Shown: positions 1 through 5,922 of the stretch, in pieces
Layout: each line of letters starts with the position of its first letter
How positions within the stretch are numbered: the first letter of the stretch is position 1
Assembly (NCBI GenBank): GCA_964601085.1
Contig: CAZRLN010000068.1
Location: 1 to 13,316, forward strand
Direction: 5' to 3'
Length of the DNA stretch: 13,316 nt
From: UBA1444 sp964601085
GTDB lineage: Bacteria; Bacillota; Negativicutes; UBA1444
Notes under the pieces: model-generated
The model's input: the letters and a program-made list of their open reading frames with translations, nothing else
The model's database searches: none
What the model was told of the DNA's origin: nothing
Position numbers and translations under genes: made by a program

Positions 1-10
1 AATTAACAGC

Positions 11-457
11 TTAACAGCAGGAGTCCGAATTTAGCGCCGAGGCCAGGGTTTGCAGCCCCCGGAGCATCGCTGCTCGTTCCGCCGGATCGACGCCGCCGAT
101 GACTTCCTCGAAATAGGCGGTCATCCGGTTTTCCAAATTGGCATAAGTCTGGCTGCCGCGTTCCGTCAATTTCAAAACGACATAACGTCGGTCATTCGAA
201 TCTTCCTGACGCAGCAACTGCCCGTCCAGCACCAGCTTGTCCGAGACACGGCTGGCGGTGCTCTTATCAAGGTTGAGCCGGTCCGCCAATTGATTGACGG
301 AAAGAACGCCGGCCCGGCCGACTTCGATCAGGGCGTTACATTGACTCAGCGTTATACCGCAACAACCTGCCTCGCTCCGTTCGAGGATGCCGAGCTTGCG
401 GATCAAGGTTCGCAGCAGTTCTCGCAGCGCCGCCGCCTGAGTAGTGGGATCGTCCAT
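11..457 (-). CDS. MarR-family transcriptional regulator, cysteine-rich
   Basis: This 148-residue protein has the length and layout of MarR-family winged-helix dimeric repressors. The DNA-binding helices lie at about residues 53-82 (SVNQLADRLNLDKSTASR). The wing follows at about 86-98 and carries the family pattern DRRxxxLxLTxxG. The ATG at 457 is preceded by an AAGGGGG ribosome site 9 nt upstream (467-475). Cysteines are unusual: C32, C33 and C40 form a CCGx5C cluster just before the winged helix, and the protein ends in C147-C148. This suggests a thiol, metal or metalloid signal, which is inference; the ligand is unknown. It is probably autorepressed, since palindromes of MarR type fill its promoter (508-537). 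Any genes transcribed with it lie beyond the left edge. Confidence 0.93.
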   Translation of the reverse strand: MDDPTTQAAALRELLRTLIRKLGILERSEAGCCGITLSQCNALIEVGRAGVLSVNQLADRLNLDKSTASRVSDKLVLDGQLLRQEDSNDRRYVVLKLTERGSQTYANLENRMTAYFEEVIGGVDPAERAAMLRGLQTLASALNSDSCC

Positions 458-507
458 ACATATCGTCCCCCTTGACGAAGATTACTCGCAATTGTTGAAA
501 CAAAAAC

Positions 508-536
508 ATTGTACAACATATTGTTGCATAGTGCAA
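508..536 (-). promoter_or_regulatory. Sigma-A promoter of the marR-type gene
   Basis: Read on the minus strand, TTGCAC (531-536) and TACAAT (508-513) are separated by exactly 17 bp. Each box matches the consensus at five of six positions. Transcription would start near 500 and run into the MarR-type gene at 457. The two overlapping palindromes at 514-537 cover the spacer and the -35 box. Confidence 0.8.
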
Positions 537-537
537 C
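514..537. promoter_or_regulatory. Two overlapping palindromes, probable MarR operator
   Basis: CAACA-TAT-TGTTG (514-526) and GTTGCA-TAG-TGCAAC (523-537) are both perfect inverted repeats with 3-bp centres. They share the GTTG at 523-526. The second has the TTGCA...TGCAA form common for MarR-family dimers. The pair fills the spacer and overlaps the -35 box of the regulator's own promoter, so bound protein would block polymerase. The assignment to this regulator is inferred from position and symmetry. Confidence 0.7.
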
Positions 538-571
538 TGATTCACCGCGCAACTGAAACGCGATGCTAATG

Positions 572-614
572 CAAAACAGGCGAATTTTCGCAGCTGCGAA
601 AGTCGCCTGTTTTG
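572..614 (-). terminator. Hairpin terminator after the chemoreceptor gene
   Basis: CAAAACAGGCGA (572-583) pairs perfectly over 12 bp with 603-614. The loop contains a second palindrome, TTCGCAGCTGCGAA (587-600). On the minus strand the stem ends in TTTTGCATT, a short T tract, 51 nt past the chemoreceptor stop codon. The outer stem carries A on one side and T on the other, so it could also act on plus-strand transcripts. Confidence 0.75.
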
Positions 615-664
615 TAATACCGAGAGGATTCGATCGATCCAAGAGCGCGGGGGTTTTAAAGAGT

Positions 665-2377
665 CTAGACTTGAAATTTGCAGACCAGTGCTTGCAATTG
701 TTGCGCCAAAGCGGACAAGGTTTCGCTGGAGGCGGCAATTTCCTGCATAGTGGCGGAATTTTCCTCCGTTGCGGCGGAAACGCTTTGCGTTGCGCCAGCC
801 GTTGTCTTGGAAATATCATCAATGTTTCGTACGGATTCGACAATTTGTTCGCTGCCTTGCGCCATTTGCTGCACTGCATCGGATATTTCGCGGATTTGTT
901 GACTCATTTCGCCAATGGAAGCCACAATCTCCTTGAATGCCCGTCCGGCGACATTGACCACTTCAGCACCGTTCTTCACTTCCCGGGTGCCGTCGTTCAT
1001 TGCCGTGACGGCTTTATCGGTATCCGATTGAATGGCGGAAATCAAAGAAGCGATATGCTTGGCGGCTTCCTGCGACTGTTCGGCAAGCTTGCGAACTTCT
1101 TCGGCGACGACGGCGAAACCGCGTCCCTGTTCCCCGGCGCGGGCAGCTTCTATGGCGGCATTTAGCGCCAGAAGATTGGTTTGGCTGGCAAGCCCCGAGA
1201 TCACGCCGACAATTTGGCCGATTTCTTTGGAACGGTTGCCCAGCCCGGTGACCATGTCCGCCGAATTGAGCACTGTTTTTTCAATATCGGCCATCTTGTT
1301 GATCGCCACATCGACCGCTTTTTCGCCATCGCGCGCTGCTATGGCCGTTTTTTCGGACATTGCGGCGACATTGCTGCTGGAGGCGGCGATCTGCTCCGCG
1401 CCAGCCGACAACTCCTCTACCACCGCCATGGCGTCGGTGACGGATTGCAATTGCCTGTCGGCGCCTTGGGCAACCCCACTGATGCTATCGGCAACCTGGG
1501 TGGATGCCTTGGCCATTTGGTCCGCGCTGGCCGTCAATTCCTCGGAGGAAGCGGCTACCTGTTCCGAGGCTTGCGAGACATGCTTTACCAACGTGTGCAG
1601 GTTATCCACCATTTGGTTGAAGGCTTTGGCCAGTTTCCCCACTTCATCCCGACGATTTATCTCGATTTTTTTTACCGACAGATCGCCGGCGGCGACCAAC
1701 TCCACATCCTTGAGCATGAGGCCAAGCGGCGCGGCAATCATCCGGGCGATTACAAAGCCAATGCCTAGCGCAAGCAAAATGGCGACAACCGTTGCCCATA
1801 GGATGATTCTGCCGGCCAACACGGCATCCGCGATCCCTTCTTTGTTTTCCTTCGCCGATACTTCCGCAATGTGATCCGTCAGATTTTTCAGGGACGAGTT
1901 CAAATCGTTCAGAGGGTTTAGGCTGTTTTGGTCATAATAGAGGAAAGCCGCCTCTTTATTGCCGGCCGCCAATAATTCCAGAGTACGGCTTCGCACCTGG
2001 CGGACCCGGTTCAGTGACTCGCGGGCTACGGCATAGTTTTCTTTTTCAAAAGCGTCAAGACGTGATTTCTCATAGTTTCCCAGCAATTCATTGATGAGTT
2101 CGGTACTCTCGCCGATTTCCTTGCTGATGGCGGTTTCTTGCTGTTTGTTGGTTAAAGGGTGGAGCAGCAGGAGCATGTCCGCCTCTATCGACCGGGCGTG
2201 GGTGCGGGCTGCGTTCAGGGATTTGACGGACAACAGATTGTTTTTATACATATCGTCCATCAAAATACTGATTTTTGCGCTGAAATGATATCCCGCATAG
2301 CCCACGATTCCCAAGAAAATGGCGGTGACCGAAATTAAAATCATGATTTTGGTTGCGGTATTAAGATTTTTTAACAT
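665..2377 (-). CDS. Methyl-accepting chemotaxis protein
   Basis: This 570-residue transmembrane chemoreceptor has the standard order. A first membrane helix lies at about 10-31. A roughly 155-residue extracytoplasmic helical sensor follows, of four-helix-bundle type judging by its length and helical, charged sequence. The second membrane helix is at about 190-212 and the HAMP domain at about 212-264. The long cytoplasmic coiled coil has the highly conserved signalling tip at about 385-432 (NLLALNAAIEAARAGEQGRG), which contacts CheA and CheW. There is no C-terminal CheR/CheB pentapeptide. The start is set by GGGAGGG (2385-2391) 7 nt upstream. The gene begins 36 nt after the HD-GYP gene, with no terminator between, so the two are probably cotranscribed. 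The ligand cannot be read from sequence. Confidence 0.97.
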   Translation of the reverse strand: MLKNLNTATKIMILISVTAIFLGIVGYAGYHFSAKISILMDDMYKNNLLSVKSLNAARTHARSIEADMLLLLHPLTNKQQETAISKEIGESTELINELLGNYEKSRLDAFEKENYAVARESLNRVRQVRSRTLELLAAGNKEAAFLYYDQNSLNPLNDLNSSLKNLTDHIAEVSAKENKEGIADAVLAGRIILWATVVAILLALGIGFVIARMIAAPLGLMLKDVELVAAGDLSVKKIEINRRDEVGKLAKAFNQMVDNLHTLVKHVSQASEQVAASSEELTASADQMAKASTQVADSISGVAQGADRQLQSVTDAMAVVEELSAGAEQIAASSSNVAAMSEKTAIAARDGEKAVDVAINKMADIEKTVLNSADMVTGLGNRSKEIGQIVGVISGLASQTNLLALNAAIEAARAGEQGRGFAVVAEEVRKLAEQSQEAAKHIASLISAIQSDTDKAVTAMNDGTREVKNGAEVVNVAGRAFKEIVASIGEMSQQIREISDAVQQMAQGSEQIVESVRNIDDISKTTAGATQSVSAATEENSATMQEIAASSETLSALAQQLQALVCKFQV

Positions 2378-2413
2378 ATACGATCCCTCCCAAAATGTAT
2401 TGGCGCAATCCGG

Positions 2414-3871
2414 TTAGTTAGCGGTTGTCAGCTGCTCAAGCTGTTGTTTGAGCTGTATGTTTTCATCCAAGAGCGCCTCCTTAATGATCTGTCGGCTATG
2501 CAGCGAATCCAGGTCGGCTTGGGCTTTTTGCAACAACTTCATCACTTCGGGGATTTCGACCGGTTTTAGGAAAAACCCGTAGGCGCCGGCATTGATGGCT
2601 TCGATGACTGTGATCATGTCGCCGTAGCCGGTATTGAGGACTACCCGGGCAGTGCCGTCGATGTCGCGGATGTTTTTTAACAGGGTTAACCCATCCATTT
2701 CTGGCATACGTACGTCGGTGATCACCAAATCCGGCCAGATGACGTTGTATTGATTCAGAGCTTGAGCGGACGAGCAAAATACCCGGCAGTGATGACCGGC
2801 GGGGGCAATTGCGTCCGCTAATGCATTGGCGCATTCTTGCTCATCATCGACAATCAGGATTTTTAAGTTCCGCTCTCCCGTATATTCAATCACTTGAATA
2901 AAATGTTCGGCATCATGTTGCAAGTCCAAGACCAAAGGGTTGTCGGGCGAGCTTTCGGAATTAACCAAAACCCGCGGGCGGGTCGGAAAATTTTTGTCAT
3001 AGGAAACGACTTTTCCCAACTCGCCGGTATTGAGATGAATCAGGCAATTCGGCGGATATAGAGTAACCGCGTCCAATAGGCAGCTGACAATATTCGGCGA
3101 GAAGTCCCTGTCACGCAACTTTATAATGATTTCCAGAGCGTGATAGGGCGGAATTGCCGGGCGATAGGAACGAGCCGAAGTGAGGGCGTCGAAAACATCG
3201 GCGATTCCGACTATCTGGGCATATAGGTGGATTTGTTCACCTTGGAGGCCCAGCGGATAACCTTGTCCGTTCCAGCGTTCATGGTGTTGCTGAACAATCC
3301 GTGTTACTTCAGCCGGGAGATCAACCTCCTGGAGTTTGAGAAAACCATTGATGGGATGCGTTTTGATCAGGACATACTCTTCCGGGAGTAGCCGGCCGGT
3401 CTTTTTTAGCAAGTCCGCCGGAACGGTCAGTTTGCAGATGTCGTGCAGCAAGGCGCCCAAAACAATCTGTTCCAGCACCAAATCCGGCAAATTAATGTGT
3501 TTGCCGATTAGATAGCTGAGTCGCCCCACGTTGAGCGAGTGTCGAAAAGTATATGGATCATGTCGCTGCAATGCTCGCAAATCGATCCCTTCGTGACGCT
3601 CAAGCGAATGGAGCGTTTCTTCGACCGCCAGTTCCGCCGCTAAATAGTCCGCGCTTTCAAACAGCTTGCTATTTCGATAGACATCTGTTTGCACGGATAA
3701 ATCGGCGCACAATCGAAATAGCGAGTGGGAGCGCAGCAACCCGGCAATCGATGGGGAGAGAGGTTCCCCTTTCGTGACAGCCACTCGGCCGTCCCGGGTG
3801 AAGAGATCGTAGTCGGCGGGTGCGCCGGGAGTAATGTTCGAACTGCCGTAGGAAATGAATGAGTATTTCAT
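2414..3871 (-). CDS. HD-GYP c-di-GMP phosphodiesterase with C-terminal receiver domain
   Basis: The ATG at 3871 (485 residues) is preferred: it has GAAAGGA (3878-3884) 6 nt upstream. An ATG at 3889 would add six residues, but would lie only about 14 nt from the transcription start predicted from the sigma-54 promoter. Numbering from 3889, a small N-terminal domain (about 20-60) resembles those preceding other HD-GYP domains. The HD-GYP domain (about 90-280) keeps H117, the H149-D150 pair, H178, the HHERWNGQGYP signature at 202-212 and the DALTSARSYRP stretch, so it should hydrolyse c-di-GMP. After a beta-rich linker, a complete receiver domain (about 342-460) has acidic D348-D349, phosphoacceptor D392, T420 and K442. 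A short coiled-coil tail ends the protein. The domain order is reversed from the usual REC-HD-GYP arrangement. The kinase encoded upstream is the likely phosphodonor, by inference. Confidence 0.93.
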   Translation of the reverse strand: MKYSFISYGSSNITPGAPADYDLFTRDGRVAVTKGEPLSPSIAGLLRSHSLFRLCADLSVQTDVYRNSKLFESADYLAAELAVEETLHSLERHEGIDLRALQRHDPYTFRHSLNVGRLSYLIGKHINLPDLVLEQIVLGALLHDICKLTVPADLLKKTGRLLPEEYVLIKTHPINGFLKLQEVDLPAEVTRIVQQHHERWNGQGYPLGLQGEQIHLYAQIVGIADVFDALTSARSYRPAIPPYHALEIIIKLRDRDFSPNIVSCLLDAVTLYPPNCLIHLNTGELGKVVSYDKNFPTRPRVLVNSESSPDNPLVLDLQHDAEHFIQVIEYTGERNLKILIVDDEQECANALADAIAPAGHHCRVFCSSAQALNQYNVIWPDLVITDVRMPEMDGLTLLKNIRDIDGTARVVLNTGYGDMITVIEAINAGAYGFFLKPVEIPEVMKLLQKAQADLDSLHSRQIIKEALLDENIQLKQQLEQLTTAN

Positions 3872-3913
3872 AGACGTCCTTTCTCTCATCGTTTGATATT
3901 CTCCCGATTAAAT

Positions 3914-3930
3914 AGCAAAAAGCATGCCAA
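3914..3930 (-). promoter_or_regulatory. Sigma-54 (-24/-12) promoter of the HD-GYP/chemoreceptor genes
   Basis: On the minus strand the sequence reads TTGGCAT-GCTTT-TTGCT. Against the consensus TTGGCAC-N5-TTGCW only the final C of the -24 box differs, and the GG and GC pairs have exactly the required 12-bp phase. Initiation would fall near 3903, leaving a leader of about 32 nt before the ATG at 3871. A sigma-54 activator gene lies immediately upstream. The site overlaps the terminator hairpin of that gene. Confidence 0.65.
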
Positions 3931-3944
3931 GTACAGGCATGCTT
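3917..3944 (-). terminator. Rho-independent terminator of the kinase/activator operon
   Basis: AAGCATGCC (3936-3944 on the minus strand) pairs perfectly over 9 bp with GGCATGCTT (3920-3928) around a 7-nt loop. It is followed on the minus strand by TTTTTGC. It lies 73 nt past the stop codon of the sigma-54 activator. No comparable T tract exists in the plus direction, so it is directional. Confidence 0.75.
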
Positions 3945-3954
3945 GATTTATCAG

Positions 3955-3988
3955 GGGTTGTGAGGGTCGATAAGGGTTGGACATGAGG
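3955..3988. repeat. Imperfect direct repeat, possible activator site
   Basis: GGGTTGTGAGG (3955-3965) recurs 19 bp on as GGGTTGGACATGAGG (3974-3988), the same GGGTTG and TGAGG blocks with a 4-bp insertion. The pair lies about 50-85 bp upstream of the start predicted from the sigma-54 promoter, a possible though rather close position for an enhancer-binding protein. No dyad symmetry is clear, so the role is speculative. Confidence 0.25.
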
Positions 3989-4016
3989 TGGGGTGTCGGA
4001 ATTTATGCTTGAATTT

Positions 4017-5486
4017 CTACAGTTGTCGATGTTTCTTCATGCGTTCGATCAAAGTGTATAGAGTTTGCCGGGAGATGCCTAAAAATAGTGCAGCTTCGGT
4101 TTTATTTCCGTTCGTTTTTTCTAGGGTTTTGGCAACAATCGCTTCGTTATAGGTATCCAGGGAAAACGGTTGATCCGGGAGGTCGAACCCGGTCGGGTCG
4201 ATCACCGGCGCAGCAGGAGAGGAATGATGGGCGCCAATCCTTGCCGATTGTTCATAGGCGGTAATGTGGCGTTCCGTTAACTCTGGTCCGTCAAACATTA
4301 GCACCGCCCATTCCATCAAATTCTTCAGTTCCCGCACATTGCCGGGCCAAGGTTGCCGGAGCAAGTTGGCGGCAGCCCCGGGGGAAATTATCAAAAAATG
4401 TTTCTTTTTTTCCCGGGCATAACGCAACAAATAATGTTCGGCCAAGGGGAGAATGTCTTCCGGTCGTTCCCGCAGCGGCAGCAATCGGATATGGCCGACG
4501 TGCAGCCGATAGTAGAGGTCTTCGCGAAACTTGCCTTCCGCTACCTGCTGCAGAAGATCCGAATTCGAAGCGCAGATGATGCGGGTATCCATGGGAATTT
4601 TTCGAAGCCCGCCGATCCGGTAGAATTCTTTGCGTTCCAATACCCTGAGAAACTTGGCCTGAACTTCCAGCGGCATTTCCGTAAACTCGTCCAAAAACAG
4701 GGAGCCGCCGGCCGCCAGATCCAGCTTTCCTTTGGATCCTTTCGCCGCCGCGCCGGTATAAGAACCTCCCTCGTAGCCGAACAACTCGGCTTCAAACAAA
4801 TGGGCGGGGATCGCCGCGCAGTTGATATCCACGAACGGTGAAGGATCAGCGTTATCCCCATCGTGGATCATTCTGGCGAGGATTTCCTTGCCGGTGCCGG
4901 TTTCCCCGTAGATGACAACCGGTACGGAACGGTCCTGGTGGTAGATTTGCGCTTGCCGCAATGCCTGCTGCATGTTTTCGGAACGAAAAATCACATTGTT
5001 TCGATCGGCGGAACAACGAACCATCGCTTGCAGACGGGCAAGCTCCTGACGAGTTTCTTCCGTTGCCGAAGCGACCTCCGTCTGAAAATTTTCCGTTAAA
5101 CGGCGGTTCTCGTGCAGCAAGGCTTGATGTTCGGCGATTCTGTCGGTCAGGGAGGCAAGCTCCATCATGCTGACCGGCTTGACGACATAGTCGTAGGCTC
5201 CAGCTCGCAACGCCTCCACGGCCGAGTTCATATCGCCATAGCCCGTGAGCAGGACCACGTCGGTGTTTTTTCCTTCGGGCAGCTTCTTTATGGCTCGGGT
5301 AAGGGCAATCCCGTTCATTTCCGGCATGCGCAGATCGGACAGTACCATGGGAAACGGGTTTTGATGATAGGCTTTCAGTCCATCGGCCCCGTCCACGCAT
5401 TCCTGGACGGAGTGCCCTAGTTCGCGCAAACAGGAACCAATGGACTCCCGTACCAACGGATCGTCATCAACCAGTAGAATTTGCAT
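4017..5486 (-). CDS. NtrC-type sigma-54-dependent response regulator
   Basis: This 489-residue protein has the full three-domain NtrC layout. The receiver (1-120) has D7-D9, phosphoacceptor D51 (LSDLRMP), T81 and K103. A helical linker with coiled-coil character covers about 120-160. The AAA+ domain (about 165-395) has Walker A GETGTGKE (194-201), the sigma-54 contact loop as GSYTGA (241-246), Walker B SLFLDE (262-267) and the arginine-finger region FREDLYYRL (320-328). A Fis-type helix-turn-helix lies at about 455-482 (GNKTEAALFLGISRQTLY). The loop differs from the classical GAFTGA by A to S and F to Y, conservative changes that probably preserve function. AAGGAG lies 7 nt before the ATG, and the gene overlaps the end of the kinase frame by 20 nt. 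It probably activates the sigma-54 promoter at 3914-3930. Confidence 0.96.
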   Translation of the reverse strand: MQILLVDDDPLVRESIGSCLRELGHSVQECVDGADGLKAYHQNPFPMVLSDLRMPEMNGIALTRAIKKLPEGKNTDVVLLTGYGDMNSAVEALRAGAYDYVVKPVSMMELASLTDRIAEHQALLHENRRLTENFQTEVASATEETRQELARLQAMVRCSADRNNVIFRSENMQQALRQAQIYHQDRSVPVVIYGETGTGKEILARMIHDGDNADPSPFVDINCAAIPAHLFEAELFGYEGGSYTGAAAKGSKGKLDLAAGGSLFLDEFTEMPLEVQAKFLRVLERKEFYRIGGLRKIPMDTRIICASNSDLLQQVAEGKFREDLYYRLHVGHIRLLPLRERPEDILPLAEHYLLRYAREKKKHFLIISPGAAANLLRQPWPGNVRELKNLMEWAVLMFDGPELTERHITAYEQSARIGAHHSSPAAPVIDPTGFDLPDQPFSLDTYNEAIVAKTLEKTNGNKTEAALFLGISRQTLYTLIERMKKHRQL

Positions 5487-5871
5487 GACTGCTCTCCTTG
5501 TTCTTTGCGGTGGGGATGGGTTTCATCCCGGGAAACCGAAATTCAACCATTACACCTTGGTCGGAGTTGGCGATTTCGACGTTCCCCCCGGCGAGTTGCG
5601 TGATATTGCGGACAATGTGAAGGCCTAGGCCCATTCCTTCCGTACGGGCTTTGGTGGTGAAAAATGGTTCGAAGGCTTTGGTCGCGACAGCGGTGTCGAG
5701 CGGTGGGCCATTGTTTTCAATTTTTAGGATCAGGTCATTTTGCACAGTCAGGGTCGAGATCCATATGGCGCGATCCGGATTGGTGGTTGATTCCAACGCC
5801 TGTAATGCGTTATGGAGCACATTGATGACGGCCTCGTCCAGACGGGACAGGTTGCCGCCAGGTACCGGCAT
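5467..5871 (-). CDS. Sensor kinase, C-terminal ATPase part separated by a stop codon
   Basis: This is the catalytic HATPase_c domain of a histidine kinase, 134 residues from the first in-frame ATG. It carries the N box (DEAVINVLHNALQAL), the G1 box as NNGPPLD, the F box (AFEPFFTTK) and the G2 box (GMGLGLHIVRNI), so all ATP-binding motifs are intact. The frame is open back to 5922 and continues in phase from the upstream kinase gene, divided only by the TAA at 5923-5925. Reading through would add 17 residues including the domain's first beta strand. The ATG at 5871 has only a poorly placed AGGCGG 2 nt upstream, so independent translation looks weak. It may be reached by readthrough or reinitiation, be a dead remnant, or belong to an intact gene if the stop is a sequencing error. 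Confidence 0.7.
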   Translation of the reverse strand: MPVPGGNLSRLDEAVINVLHNALQALESTTNPDRAIWISTLTVQNDLILKIENNGPPLDTAVATKAFEPFFTTKARTEGMGLGLHIVRNITQLAGGNVEIANSDQGVMVEFRFPGMKPIPTAKNKESSHANSTG

Positions 5872-5922
5872 ATCCGCCTGCAGGTCAAGACGGACATTGA
5901 TGGCGTGGTCCTTAAGGCGCGC

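Noticed and set aside
1032..1874. Long plus-strand open frame (280 codons) and others opposite the chemoreceptor
   Set aside because: It is antisense to an unmistakable chemoreceptor, has composition mirroring its repetitive Ala/Ser codons, and has no ribosome site or domain.
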